From contig NZ_CBXX010000027.1 of assembly GCF_000577615.1 (NCBI RefSeq), positions 1-64,000 of the forward strand: a DNA stretch of 64,000 nt. The letters are read 5' to 3'. Source of the stretch: Herbaspirillum sp. RV1423. GTDB lineage: Bacteria; Pseudomonadota; Gammaproteobacteria; Burkholderiales; Burkholderiaceae_D. The notes beneath the pieces are model-generated. The model worked only from the letters and a program-made list of their open reading frames with translations. It did not search any database and was not told where the DNA came from. The position numbers were made by a program, and so were the translations under genes. Of the stretch, positions 19,498-29,045 are shown in pieces. How positions within the stretch are numbered: position 1 is the first letter of the stretch; every line of letters begins with the position of its first letter.

Positions 19498-19524
19498 GCG
19501 GATCCGTGCAATCGGCGGATCCGC
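19498..19524 (+). terminator. Hairpin after icd
   Basis: A perfect 9-bp stem (GCGGATCCG with CGGATCCGC) and 9-nt loop, 20 bp after the icd stop. There is no T-run, so intrinsic termination is uncertain; it may stabilise the 3' end. Confidence 0.4.
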
Positions 19525-19572
19525 GTCGGCGCGGTTAATGGGGTTCGGTCAAGCCTGTTGCTCGCCGACATA

Positions 19573-19598
19573 GTCGTCCTGATGTTCGTCAGGACGAC
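19573..19598. terminator. Hairpin between convergent icd and EAL genes
   Basis: A perfect 10-bp stem (GTCGTCCTGA with its complement) and 6-nt loop between two convergent genes. It lacks a T-run on either strand. A shared bidirectional terminator is the likely use. Confidence 0.45.
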
Positions 19599-19668
19599 AG
19601 TTGTTCGGGATTTGCCGGCTTCACTGAACGACATTCCCGGCATTTCCCCTGCTTTATTTTCCTGCCGC

Positions 19669-21360
19669 CTATGCGGCGACGGCAAACAGTTCCGGAGGCG
19701 TTGCATGCGCCGGCTGCGGACGGCCGTACAGGTATCCCTGCACTTCATCGCACGACCATTGGCGCAGCCATTCGCGCTGCTCCTGGGTTTCCACGCCTTC
19801 GGCGATGACTTCGACGCCGAGGTTGTGGCCCAGGCCGATGACCGCCTGGACGATGGAGGCGTCTTCCGACTGCGGATGCAGTTCGCGGATGAAGGATTGG
19901 TCGATCTTCAGCTTGGTGATCGGGAATCGCTTCAGGTAGGCCAGGCTGGAATAGCCGGTGCCGAAATCGTCGATCGACAGTTTGAGGCCGAGCCGGCGCA
20001 GCGTGCCCAGCAGTTCGATCGAGCGTTTGACGTTATCCATCATCACGCCTTCGGTGATTTCCAGTTCCAGGCTGTGCGGCGCGATGCCGGTGTCGGCCAG
20101 CGTGCGTTCCACCATTTCGAAAAAACCGGAATGATTGAACTGCCGCGGCGAGATGTTGACCGCCATGGTGAGGTCCATGCCGGTGGCAAGCTTCCATGCC
20201 TGCGCCTGACGGCAAGCCTGCTCCAGAATCCACTCGCCGATGCCGATGATCAGGCCGGTCTCTTCCGCCAGCGGAATGAACTTGTCGGGCGAGATCAGCT
20301 CGCCGTTGCGGCGCCAGCGGATCAGCGCTTCGAAGCCGATCAGGCGGTTGCTATTGAGCGATTGCTGCGGCTGGTAATGCAGTTCCAGCTCGCCGCGCTC
20401 GACCGCGTGGCGCAGTTGGGTTTCCATGTCCAGACGATGGTCGGCCTGGGCGTTGAGGTTTTCCGAATAAGCCACCAGCACATCGCCGCCGGCCTGACGC
20501 GCGGCCTGCAAGGCGGCGTCGGCGTTTTTCAGCAGACGCGCTGCTTCGGCGCCGTGGCGCGGATATTCGGCATAACCAAGGCTCAGGCTGGACACTACCT
20601 CGTGGCGTTCGCTGACGAAGGGCGTGCGCATCTGCATCTGCAGCGCCGCGAGCGCCTCCAGAAACGAAGGATGGCTTTGCGCGGTACGAAACAGGATGGC
20701 GATGTTGGCGCCGTCAAGGCGGTACACCTCGGCGCCGAAACTCTCCGCGCAGATGCGGATGCGCTCGGCGACATCCTTCATCATCTTGTCGCCGAAGGCA
20801 TGGCCGAAGCCGCCGACCACGCGTTCGAAACGGTCGATGGTGCCCAGCACCACGGTATGCGCCTGCGCCGGCAACTGGCGCAGGCGGCGCTCGAACGAAC
20901 GCCGGTGCGCCAGTCCCGTCAGGGGATCGTGATCGGCCTGATGCGCCAGTTGCGCTTCGATGCGCAGGCGCGCACGGATGTGATACAGCATGAAGCCGGC
21001 GGTCACCAGCGTCAGGAGATCGAACAGATGCACCAGCCGGATGATGTTCATGACATCGCGCGCCGTACCCATCAGTTGCGCATCTGCCCGGTTCGCGGCA
21101 ATCGCCGTCATTGCATTGCCGTCATCCGTCTTTTGTGCCGAGAGCAGTTCAGTGCGGTGGCGGATGTCGCCGGCGGTATGCTCCATGACGATCGACAAGG
21201 CGATACTGGCGCCAATGACCAGCAGCAGCAAACCGTAGACGGACCAGCGCGAATGCCGCCGCAGGAACTGCCGCCACGATCCGGACCGGGCATGATCGCC
21301 CGGACGCTGCGGCAAGAGAAGCGAAGAAGGCATCCTGGGCGCCTGGAGTTCATGAGTCAT
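19669..21360 (-). CDS. Membrane c-di-GMP phosphodiesterase with degenerate GGDEF domain
   Basis: 563 residues. Two membrane helices (about 40-58 and 108-126) flank a short periplasmic segment, followed by GGDEF (about 140-305) and EAL (about 315-555) domains. The GGDEF motif is replaced (RLDGANIAI), so cyclase activity is not expected. The EAL domain has its catalytic pattern: E344 in [25 protein letters not shown] and QGYLYG. It probably hydrolyses c-di-GMP. Its start overlaps the stop of the upstream REC gene by 4 bp, indicating translational coupling and a direct signalling link. Confidence 0.9.
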   Translation of the reverse strand: MTHELQAPRMPSSLLLPQRPGDHARSGSWRQFLRRHSRWSVYGLLLLVIGASIALSIVMEHTAGDIRHRTELLSAQKTDDGNAMTAIAANRADAQLMGTARDVMNIIRLVHLFDLLTLVTAGFMLYHIRARLRIEAQLAHQADHDPLTGLAHRRSFERRLRQLPAQAHTVVLGTIDRFERVVGGFGHAFGDKMMKDVAERIRICAESFGAEVYRLDGANIAILFRTAQSHPSFLEALAALQMQMRTPFVSERHEVVSSLSLGYAEYPRHGAEAARLLKNADAALQAARQAGGDVLVAYSENLNAQADHRLDMETQLRHAVERGELELHYQPQQSLNSNRLIGFEALIRWRRNGELISPDKFIPLAEETGLIIGIGEWILEQACRQAQAWKLATGMDLTMAVNISPRQFNHSGFFEMVERTLADTGIAPHSLELEITEGVMMDNVKRSIELLGTLRRLGLKLSIDDFGTGYSSLAYLKRFPITKLKIDQSFIRELHPQSEDASIVQAVIGLGHNLGVEVIAEGVETQEQREWLRQWSCDEVQGYLYGRPQPAHATPPELFAVAA

Positions 21361-21773
21361 GGTCGTTCCTTGTTGTCATGGCGCCGGATTTGCTGGTTCA
21401 GCGCACGTTCTATGCAACCGATCAGTTCGCCGGCGTTGAAGGGTTTGCTGAAAAAACCGATGGCGCCGCCCGCCAGCGCGCGTTTGCGGATGCTTTCCTC
21501 GGGAAAGGCGGTCACGAAGATCAGCGGCAGCCGACAGCCGTCGGACAATAACTGATCCAGCAGGTCCAGCCCGCTCATGCCCGGCATCTGGACGTCGGTG
21601 ATCGCGCAGTCGACTGCATCGAAGCCGCGTTCCTGCAGAAAGGTTTCGGCGGAGGCGAACACCCTGGCCTGCATGCCCAGCGACCGCACCAGGCTGGAAA
21701 CTGCCGCGCGCACGAATGGATCGTCGTCCACGATGCCGATAGTACGAATGTTGGGTGTCGTCAATTGATCCAT
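21357..21773 (-). CDS. Single-domain response regulator (FixJ-type REC)
   Basis: 138 residues from the ATG at 21773 (a TTG at 21818 would add 15 poorly conserved residues). Acidic pocket IVDDDP, phospho-acceptor D60 in [13 protein letters not shown], the FVTAF switch threonine and the FFSKPF lysine are all present. There is no output domain. The ATGA overlap with the EAL-domain gene suggests that it regulates the phosphodiesterase. The nearest kinase is the PAS-less HK encoded at 22571-23632 on the same strand. Confidence 0.9.
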   Translation of the reverse strand: MDQLTTPNIRTIGIVDDDPFVRAAVSSLVRSLGMQARVFASAETFLQERGFDAVDCAITDVQMPGMSGLDLLDQLLSDGCRLPLIFVTAFPEESIRKRALAGGAIGFFSKPFNAGELIGCIERALNQQIRRHDNKERP

Positions 21774-21915
21774 CCTGTTGCATGGACAGGGCCGAAAAAG
21801 GTCCGTCGCTGGAAGCAAGAATAAGTCCTTTGCGACAGCGGCGAAATCATACGATGGTATTAGTGGAAGGCAACAATGTGGCGCGACGCGCCGGCGCCAG
21901 GTATCAGGTAGCGTC

Positions 21916-22560
21916 TCAGGAGGACAGCCCTAGCGCCTGGGCCATCTTGACCAGTTCGGCGAAGCTTTTCGCCTGCATCTTTTTCATCGCATTGCCGCGA
22001 TGGATCTTGACGGTGATCTCGCTGGTGCCGACTTCGCCGGCGATCTGCTTGTTCATCAATCCGGATGCCGCCAGTCCCATGATCTCCCGCTCGCGCGCCG
22101 TCAGCGTGGCGAAGCGCGCCTTGAGGTCGGCAATGGATTTGCCGGCGGCGAGGTTGGCGCGGTCGCGTTCGATGGCCAGCATCACCGCGTCCAGCAGATC
22201 CTGGTCGCGGAACGGTTTGGCCAGGAAATCGATGGCGCCGGCCTTCATGGCCTTGACGCTCATGGGAATGTCGCCGTGCCCGGTCATGAAGATGATCGGC
22301 AGCGCATCGCCGCTGCGCTGCAGTTCGGTCTGGAAATCGAGGCCGCTGACGCCTTGCAGCCGCACGTCCAGCACCAGGCAGGCCGGTCCGGCATAGGCTT
22401 TGTGCTGCATGAATTCGGCGGTCGAGGCAAAGGTCTGCGTCGACAGGCCGGCTGAACGCAGCAGGCTGTCGACAGCCTTGCGCATCGAGGCGTCGTCGTC
22501 GACGACGAACACCATGGCTTTGTCGGCTTCGGATGGCGGGTTGTCGTTCGGTGTCATCAT
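21916..22560 (-). CDS. FixJ/StyR-type response regulator with LuxR HTH
   Basis: 214 residues. The receiver domain has D65 in LVLDVRLQGVSGLDF, FMTGHGDIPMSVKAMKAGA and FLAKPF; the C-terminal LuxR-type DNA-binding domain reads LTAREREIMGLAASGLMNKQIA. FixJ-subfamily regulators bind DNA as dimers when phosphorylated. The start is placed at 22560 (MMTPND), just after the kinase stop at 22571; an earlier in-frame start would overlap the kinase gene. Cognate of the kinase encoded immediately upstream. Confidence 0.92.
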   Translation of the reverse strand: MMTPNDNPPSEADKAMVFVVDDDASMRKAVDSLLRSAGLSTQTFASTAEFMQHKAYAGPACLVLDVRLQGVSGLDFQTELQRSGDALPIIFMTGHGDIPMSVKAMKAGAIDFLAKPFRDQDLLDAVMLAIERDRANLAAGKSIADLKARFATLTAREREIMGLAASGLMNKQIAGEVGTSEITVKIHRGNAMKKMQAKSFAELVKMAQALGLSS

Positions 22561-22570
22561 GGCGGCGGCA

Positions 22571-23632
22571 TCACAGCGAAGGAAGCGAAAACTGCAGGGC
22601 TGCGCCATTGTCGACGCCATCGATGACGCGAATGCGGCCGCCGTGGGATTCAATGATCGAACGGCAAATCGGTAGTCCCATGCCCATGCCCTCGGTCTTG
22701 GTCGAGAAGAACGGATCGAACAGCCGGTCCCTGTGCGCCGGATCGATGCCGTGGCCGCAATCGATCACGGTCACCGCGACGCGATCGTCGCCGGACAGAG
22801 AGGTTTCCAGCACCAGTTCGCGCCGGTGCCCGGGAATATCCTCCATCGCCTGCATGCCGTTCATCATCAGGTTGATGATGACCTGCTGCAATTGCACGCG
22901 GTCGGCATGCACCAGCGGCAAGCCGCCGGTCAGGCGCGGCGTCAGGCGCACGCCGTGACGTGCCAGTTCACGCTGCACCAGCGCGGCGCTTTCTTCGACG
23001 ATGTCGTTGACGGCCAGCGGCGCATAGGCCGGTTCGCTCTTGCGCGACAGCAGCCGCACGCGGCGAATGACTTCGCTGGCGCGAGTGGCGTCTTCCAGCA
23101 TGCCTTGCACGGCCGCCTTGACCTCCTGGATTTCGGGCTGCGGCCGGTCGATCCAGCGCAGGCAGGCTTCGCCGTTGGCGTTGATCGCCGCCAGCGGCTG
23201 GTTGACTTCATGTGCAATCGAGGCGGCGAGTTCGCCCAGCATGGTCACGCGGGTGACGTGGGTAAGCTGGGCCTGGGCGCGGCTCAGGGCCTCTTCGCGC
23301 AGCAGCAGGCGGCTGGTGGCGGCTTGTCCCTTGAGCGCGAGGAAGGTGGTGATGGCGATCGCCACCAGGCTGACCAGCATGCGCGCGAACGAGCCGCCGA
23401 CGATCGACATGCCGTAAGAGATCACATAAGCGGCAACGGTCAGCAACATGCAGCCGGCCATGATCAGCAGGGCGCCGCGGCGCGGCCACGCCGTCACGGC
23501 GACCAGCACGACCGCGACGTACAGGACCGCGATGGCGATGTCCAGCGGCGTCAGCGCGTCGATCAGGAAGATAACCAGCGCCAGCACGCCGGCCATAAAT
23601 TGCAAGAGCGAGGAACGTTCCGGTTCTGACAT
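22571..23632 (-). CDS. Membrane sensor histidine kinase
   Basis: 353 residues. Four membrane helices fill residues 10-100 with almost no periplasmic loop, followed by a short linker, HisKA with H141 in ASIAHEVNQPLAAI, and an HATPase domain (NLMMNGMQAM, DCGHGIDP, MGMGLPICRSII). The HEVNQPL box is typical of FixL/DctB-type kinases that signal to FixJ-like regulators, and such a regulator is the next gene. With no large external domain, it probably senses a membrane or redox state. Confidence 0.92.
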   Translation of the reverse strand: MSEPERSSLLQFMAGVLALVIFLIDALTPLDIAIAVLYVAVVLVAVTAWPRRGALLIMAGCMLLTVAAYVISYGMSIVGGSFARMLVSLVAIAITTFLALKGQAATSRLLLREEALSRAQAQLTHVTRVTMLGELAASIAHEVNQPLAAINANGEACLRWIDRPQPEIQEVKAAVQGMLEDATRASEVIRRVRLLSRKSEPAYAPLAVNDIVEESAALVQRELARHGVRLTPRLTGGLPLVHADRVQLQQVIINLMMNGMQAMEDIPGHRRELVLETSLSGDDRVAVTVIDCGHGIDPAHRDRLFDPFFSTKTEGMGMGLPICRSIIESHGGRIRVIDGVDNGAALQFSLPSL

Positions 23633-23964
23633 GGGACTCTTTTGGATTTATTGTTGCCGGCTGTCCGCACGACCGGCCGAGGTTTGTCGCAGTGCGCCCA
23701 GTATACGACAAGCGATTTACCGGCGGAAGCCGTCCTAAACCAAAGTATAGGTGGCTGAAACCTATGTCGGATAGGCGCGCCGCGCGCCAGGGCATAAGCT
23801 GTTTCCACGCTAAGGATGGCGCGTTCCGACCGGCCCCGTAGCGAACCCCGGACTTGAAATACGACGATGCAAAACGGCTGCGTTTCCACAGGGAATCGTT
23901 TGCAGGCCTGTTCAGTTGTCCGGCGTTGCCCGTCAATCTGTCGGCGCTTTCGGCGAGGTGGAAC
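23633..23964. promoter_or_regulatory. Divergent promoter region, kinase/GGDEF-EAL
   Basis: 332 bp without a supported gene, between two divergently transcribed signalling genes. It holds an AT-richer stretch at about 23730-23785 with the repeated elements CCAAAGTATAGG and AAACCTATGTCGG, which could be activator or promoter sequences. GAGGTGG at 23954-23960 is the ribosome site for the gene at 23965. Confidence 0.4.
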
Positions 23965-26685
23965 ATGAAGCATCTCTTTGCATCCAAAATAAAATCGCGG
24001 CGCAAGCTGGCGGAGTGGTCGACGCTGCTGGCGTTGCTGGTCGTCGGCGCTTCCCTCAGCGGCTATCTGGTCTGGTCCGAAAAGAAACTGAGCGCGGCGG
24101 CCGAGATCGACCGTATGCAGGGACAGGCCAGGATCATCGATGAAAACCTGGTGCATCAGTTGACCGGCGTGCGCAATGCGTTGGAAGAAATCCGCAGCGC
24201 CGTCGGCGCCGACATCGGCGACGCGCAGCGATATCCACAACGGCTGCCGCTGAAAGCGCTCAAGAAGTCGATGCCGGGCGTGCGCGCCATCATGGTGATG
24301 GACGCCACGGGACGCATACTGGCGTCCGACGACGACCTGATGGACAAGAAACTGGACGACCGCCAGTTCATCGGCAGCATCGCCGGCATGAGCGACCCCG
24401 CCACGCTTTATCTTTCGCAACCCTACGAAAATACGCCGGGCACCATCAACATCAAGGCGGCGCTGCCGATCCCGGCAACCGGCCGGCATCCACAGGGCGT
24501 GGTGCTGGCGATCCTCAATCCGGAATACTTCGAAGTGGTCATGCGCTCAGTCCTGTACGCACCCGACATGCGCAGCGCGATCACCGATCAGTCTGGCATG
24601 CGGCTGTTCTTTGTGCCGCATGACAGCGTCGGCATGAGCGGCGACAAGACCGACACCTTCATCAGCCGCCACCTGAGCCGCCATCTCGTGGCCACCGTAC
24701 TGACCGGCAAATCCTCGCCCGTCGGCGATGAACGCCTGATGGTGCAAAGGACCATCGCCAGCGATGCGCTGGCGCTCAACAAGACGCTGGTGGTCAGCCT
24801 GAGCCGGAACGTCGGCGCCATGCAAAGCGGCTGGCGCCGCCTGGCCGAAATCTACGGCAGCGTGTGGACCCTGTTCGCCGTGCTCAGCGCCATCGCCTTG
24901 AGCGTCATCCAGCGCAGGCGGCGTTTGTTCGACGACTTGTCGACGCAACGCGAACGCGAACAGGCCGAGCATGCCGAACGCATCGACATGGCCTTGAAGG
25001 GTGCCGACCTGGGCCTGTGGGACTGGCACATTCCGGACGGCGGCTACATGACGGATGCGCGCGCCAAGGCGATGCTGCGCAGCGTCGGACGGGACCGGGC
25101 GCGGTGCTGGATCGAGTTCCTGCATGAGGACGACGCGGTCCGCGTGCAGAGGCTGCTGGAAGAACATTTCCGCGGCGACAGCGCCATGTTCGCTTCCGAA
25201 CACCGCCTGCGCAAAAGCGACGGCGACTGGATCTGGGTCCAGAGCCGCGGCAAGGTGGTGCAGCGCGGTCCCGGCAACGCGCCGATCCGCATGGTCGGCA
25301 CGCATATGGACATCAGCGAACGCAAGATCGCTGAGGCCGAGATCGAACATCTGGCTTTTTACGACGGCCTGACCAATCTGCCCAACCGGCGGTTGCTGCG
25401 CGATCGTCTGTCCCAGGCGATGATCAAGGCCGAACGCAACGGCCAATACGGCGGGCTGCTGTTCATCGACCTCGACAATTTCAAGGAACTCAACGATACG
25501 CTCGGCCACGACATGGGTGACCAGTTGCTCAGGCGCGTGGCCTCGCGCCTGCAACAGCAGACGCGCGAAGCCGACACGGTGTCGCGCTGGGGCGGCGACG
25601 AATTCGTGGTGTTGCTGGAACAATTGGGTTCGTCGCGGCAGGAAGCCGCCATGCACAGCGAGCTGAAAACGCGCAAGATCCTGCATGCGCTCAACGAGAC
25701 CTATGCAATCGACGGCCATGTCCTGCATAGCGCGCCCAGCATGGGCATCGCCCTTTTCGGGCCGACCGGCGGGGCGCTGGAAGACCTGCTCAAACAGGCC
25801 GACATGGCGATGTACGAGGCCAAGTCGGCCGGCCGCAATACCTTCCGCTTCTTCGATCCGCAGATGCAGGTCAATGTCCTGAAGGCAGCCGAGCTGGAAG
25901 CCGACCTGCGCCGCGCGATCGTCCGCGAAGAATTGGTGCTGCACTATCAGCCGGTCATCGACGACGGCTTCGCCATCATCGGCACCGAAGCGCTGGTGCG
26001 CTGGCAGCATCCCGTGCGCGGCCTGATTCCGCCGGCCGAATTCATCGGCCATGCGGAAAAGTCGGAGCTGATCCTGGCCATCGGCGCCTGGGTGATCAGG
26101 AAAGCCTGTCAGCAATTGGTGGTCTGGAGCCGCGATCCTGGCATGGCCGACGTCAGCATCGCGGTCAACGTCAGCGCGCGGCAGTTCCGCCAGAGCGATT
26201 TCGTTGAACAGGTGCTGGGCGCCATCGAATCTACCGGCGCCAACCCGGCATTGCTGAAGCTGGAGATCACGGAGAGCATGCTGCTCAACGACATTGAGGA
26301 AGTCGGCGCCAAGATGACGGCACTGCGTGAAACCGGCATCGCCTTTTCGCTGGACGATTTCGGCACCGGTTATTCGTCGCTGTCGTATTTGCGGCGTCTG
26401 CCGCTGGACGTTCTCAAGATCGACCGATCTTTCGTTTCGGAGGTGGCCGGTTCGGCGCAGGACGCGACCATCGTCAAGAGCATTCTTGCGCTGGCCCATG
26501 AGCTGGGGTTGAAGGTGGTGGCGGAGGGAGTCGAAACTCTTTCGCAATACCATTTTCTGCGCCGGCACGGTTGCCGGGCATTTCAAGGCTATCTGTTTTG
26601 CAAGCCTTGCACATCGGTGCAACTGGAATGTTACGCCGCCTCTCCCGATATCCTGCGAACCGGCAAGCCGCGCTTCGCTGAATAG
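23965..26685 (+). CDS. PDC/PAS-GGDEF-EAL dual c-di-GMP enzyme
   Basis: 906 residues from the ATG at 23965 (GAGGTGG a few bases upstream; the open frame extends back to 23854 without a better site). Membrane helix at about 14-30, periplasmic Cache-like sensor to about 285, second helix near 295-312, PAS-fold domain (about 335-450), GGDEF (intact motif at 543-547, with inhibitory RxxD at 534-537) and EAL (E675 in [26 protein letters not shown]). Both synthesis and hydrolysis of c-di-GMP are possible. Confidence 0.93.
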   Translation: MKHLFASKIKSRRKLAEWSTLLALLVVGASLSGYLVWSEKKLSAAAEIDRMQGQARIIDENLVHQLTGVRNALEEIRSAVGADIGDAQRYPQRLPLKALKKSMPGVRAIMVMDATGRILASDDDLMDKKLDDRQFIGSIAGMSDPATLYLSQPYENTPGTINIKAALPIPATGRHPQGVVLAILNPEYFEVVMRSVLYAPDMRSAITDQSGMRLFFVPHDSVGMSGDKTDTFISRHLSRHLVATVLTGKSSPVGDERLMVQRTIASDALALNKTLVVSLSRNVGAMQSGWRRLAEIYGSVWTLFAVLSAIALSVIQRRRRLFDDLSTQREREQAEHAERIDMALKGADLGLWDWHIPDGGYMTDARAKAMLRSVGRDRARCWIEFLHEDDAVRVQRLLEEHFRGDSAMFASEHRLRKSDGDWIWVQSRGKVVQRGPGNAPIRMVGTHMDISERKIAEAEIEHLAFYDGLTNLPNRRLLRDRLSQAMIKAERNGQYGGLLFIDLDNFKELNDTLGHDMGDQLLRRVASRLQQQTREADTVSRWGGDEFVVLLEQLGSSRQEAAMHSELKTRKILHALNETYAIDGHVLHSAPSMGIALFGPTGGALEDLLKQADMAMYEAKSAGRNTFRFFDPQMQVNVLKAAELEADLRRAIVREELVLHYQPVIDDGFAIIGTEALVRWQHPVRGLIPPAEFIGHAEKSELILAIGAWVIRKACQQLVVWSRDPGMADVSIAVNVSARQFRQSDFVEQVLGAIESTGANPALLKLEITESMLLNDIEEVGAKMTALRETGIAFSLDDFGTGYSSLSYLRRLPLDVLKIDRSFVSEVAGSAQDATIVKSILALAHELGLKVVAEGVETLSQYHFLRRHGCRAFQGYLFCKPCTSVQLECYAASPDILRTGKPRFAE

Positions 26686-26709
26686 GGGCAGGGCGGCAGG
26701 GAAAAGCGA

Positions 26710-27000
26710 TTACGCGCCGGCGTAAGTCGCGTCGCCATGGACGCTTTGTGCAGTTTGCAATTGTCGTTCAACGTCCTGGCGACTCAGTTGCGAGGGCGCT
26801 TCCGAGAGGACGGGATAGTCGTCGCCTTGCGACAGCAAGCCTTGGTGTTCGGCCTCGATCAGTTGCTGCTTGACCTGGGCGCGCGAGAGCGTCGAGACGA
26901 AAGGCTGTTCCACGGGATACGGCGCTTCGGCGAAGGCGCTGGCGGCGCTGCTGAAGGTGAGGACGGCGAGGGCTATATGCAAGGTTCGCAATGTACGCAT
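26710..27000 (-). CDS. DUF4148 small secreted protein
   Basis: 96 residues with a signal peptide (cleavage probably after ASAFA, about residue 24). Two repeats of the pattern LSRAQVKQQLIEAE and LSRQDVERQLQTAQ follow. This is the DUF4148 layout that is abundant in Burkholderiales. The mature protein would be periplasmic or secreted, about 70 residues; function unknown. Converges with the GGDEF-EAL gene, 24 bp between them. Confidence 0.8.
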   Translation of the reverse strand: MRTLRTLHIALAVLTFSSAASAFAEAPYPVEQPFVSTLSRAQVKQQLIEAEHQGLLSQGDDYPVLSEAPSQLSRQDVERQLQTAQSVHGDATYAGA

Positions 27001-27279
27001 GATGTTTCTCCAAAAAAGTCAGACGATGGTCGCAGTCAGCCATGCAGGCAGCATGGCTTGAGGGAAGCATTGAAGGGGGCTGCGACCATCGTGGAACGAA
27101 GTGTGCGCCGCGCCGGTCAACAGGATCATGACCAACGCATGACAATTTCGTCATATCGGCGTCAGGTTATTTTCAGCTTGCGTTCAGCTTGGCCGAACAC
27201 CGGCGCGCCGCGTGCGGGGAGCGGCGGTGTACCATAGTCAGCATCGCGCCGCGTGTATACATGACAGGGGGAGACATCG

Positions 27280-27981
27280 ATGAGGAAACGGTTCCATCTT
27301 GCGCTGCTATTCGCCGGCGTTGTCGCTTATGTCGCCTATGCAACACCCGCCGTCGCGCAGGCGACCGCGCCGAGCTGCGATTGCCAGCAAGCCGTGGGTG
27401 CATGTTCCGCTTCGATTGCAGTCAGGCCGGTCGAGGCGACCACCATCGGCTCGTATGCCTCCGAGCTGCGGTTTACCTCTTCCGCGCCGGCGTGTTCCAA
27501 GATCAATTACTACGTTGACGGCACGCCATACTTCAATGTGCTGGTCAGCGGCAACACCGGCGCCGACAACATCTGGGGGCAGAAGCAGATTACCCGCGCC
27601 AACATTACCGACATCAGTTGCCAGGTGTGCAAGCAGGTTGCGATGACGCCCGTGCCGCAGGAAAAGAAACCCGAGAATAGCGAACTCAAGCCGACGCTGT
27701 TCGACGGCCAGTGGTTCGGCACCGGCACCAATTCCTTCGGCTCGGCGCAGCGCTGGACCTTGAATTTTGCCACCACGGCGGCCGGCAAGGCGGCCATCAC
27801 CGGCACCATGGAAGGCAGCTTTCCCACCATGCCGATCAGCGCCAGCGGCACGGTCAGCGGCAGCACGCTGAGCTGGGCAGACCGGCAGACCACGTGTTCG
27901 GCAAAGCTGTTGACTGATGTGTCGCTGGCGTTCGAATGCCACGGCCAGGGTTCGGTGCAACTGGTGATGCGCCGCCAGTGA
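27280..27981 (+). CDS. Hypothetical secreted protein
   Basis: 233 residues with a signal peptide (cleavage near AVAQA, residue 27) and seven cysteines after it, including CDCQQAVGAC and CQVC, suggesting disulfides in the periplasm. The C-terminal half (about 140-230) is rich in Gly/Thr/Ser with alternating hydrophobics (FDGQWFGTGTN, ITGTMEGSF, SASGTVSGSTLSW), a beta-sheet, lipocalin-like pattern. Not recognised as a named family. It is 5 bp upstream of the DUF4105 gene and probably co-transcribed. Confidence 0.7.
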   Translation: MRKRFHLALLFAGVVAYVAYATPAVAQATAPSCDCQQAVGACSASIAVRPVEATTIGSYASELRFTSSAPACSKINYYVDGTPYFNVLVSGNTGADNIWGQKQITRANITDISCQVCKQVAMTPVPQEKKPENSELKPTLFDGQWFGTGTNSFGSAQRWTLNFATTAAGKAAITGTMEGSFPTMPISASGTVSGSTLSWADRQTTCSAKLLTDVSLAFECHGQGSVQLVMRRQ

Positions 27982-27986
27982 CCGCC

Positions 27987-29030
27987 ATGAAAGATTCCGG
28001 CGGTCGCGGCATCGTCCCCAAGCTGACCGGCATCGCGCTGACCTTGCTGGCGACGTTGCTGGCAACGCTGGCCGGCGTCTGGGCCGGCTTTGCGCTATGG
28101 CACCAATTGCAGGCGCCGACGCAGGTCAGGGTCACGGTGGTCGCCGTGCTGGCGCTGGCCCTGCTGGTTGCGCTGAAGGCCTTGTGGCAGCGGCGCTGGA
28201 AGCCGCTGGTGTGGTTCGGCGTGGTGTTTGCCGGCGTGCTGGGCTGGTGGGGCACGCTGAAGCCGTCGCATGATCGCATCTGGGCTGACGACGTGGCGCG
28301 GCTGCTGCATGTCGAGGTTGACGGCAGCAAGGTTCGCCTGAGCAACGTGCGCAACTTCGACTGGCGCAGCGAGACCGATTACACCGTGCGTTGGGAAGAG
28401 CGCGAATACGATCTCGATCATGTGGTTTCGGCCGATCTGGTGCTCTCGTACTGGATGGGCCCGACGATTGCGCATACGCTGGTATCGTTCGGTTTCGACG
28501 ACGGGCGCTACCTGACCTTGTCGGTGGAGATCCGCAAGGAAAAGGGCGAGAGCTTCTCGGCCATCGGCGGTTTCTTCCGCAAGTTCGAGACGGTGCTGGT
28601 GGCGGCGGACGAGCGCGACATCATTCGCGTGCGCAGCAACGTGCGCGGCGAAGATGTGTATTTCTACCGATTGCAGGTATCGCCGCCGACGCTGCGCGCC
28701 ATGTTCCTCGGCTATGCCGGCGAGGCGCGCAAACTGGAACAGGCGCCGGCGTTCTACAACACGCTGACCAGCAACTGCACGACCATCGTCTTCGGCCTTG
28801 CGCGCGCCATCAATCCCGGATTGCCGCTGGATTACCGGCTGCTTGCTTCCGGTCATCTGGGAGAGTACGCCTATGACGTCGGCGGCCTCGCGCCCGGCGT
28901 CGACTATGCCACGCTGCGTGCGCGCGGACGCATCACCGAGCGCGCCCGCGCGGCAGGCGACGATCCGCGTTTTTCGGAATTGATCCGCGTCGGCATTCCC
29001 GGCATCGCGGCGCAGAAGCCGCCGCAATAA
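27987..29030 (+). CDS. DUF4105 domain protein, membrane-anchored
   Basis: 347 residues from the ATG at 27987; an ATG at 27936 would overlap the upstream gene by 46 bp. Three N-terminal membrane helices (about 10-85), then a periplasmic DUF4105 (Lnb N-terminal periplasmic-type) domain: VSADLVLSYWMGPTIAHTLVSFGF, a YLTLSVEIRKEKGESF strand and TSNCTTIVFGLARAI with a conserved-looking Cys. The domain resembles papain-like NlpC/P60-type hydrolases and could act on envelope material, but no activity is established for this branch. Confidence 0.8.
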   Translation: MKDSGGRGIVPKLTGIALTLLATLLATLAGVWAGFALWHQLQAPTQVRVTVVAVLALALLVALKALWQRRWKPLVWFGVVFAGVLGWWGTLKPSHDRIWADDVARLLHVEVDGSKVRLSNVRNFDWRSETDYTVRWEEREYDLDHVVSADLVLSYWMGPTIAHTLVSFGFDDGRYLTLSVEIRKEKGESFSAIGGFFRKFETVLVAADERDIIRVRSNVRGEDVYFYRLQVSPPTLRAMFLGYAGEARKLEQAPAFYNTLTSNCTTIVFGLARAINPGLPLDYRLLASGHLGEYAYDVGGLAPGVDYATLRARGRITERARAAGDDPRFSELIRVGIPGIAAQKPPQ

Positions 29031-29045
29031 TCATCGTCTGTGCAT

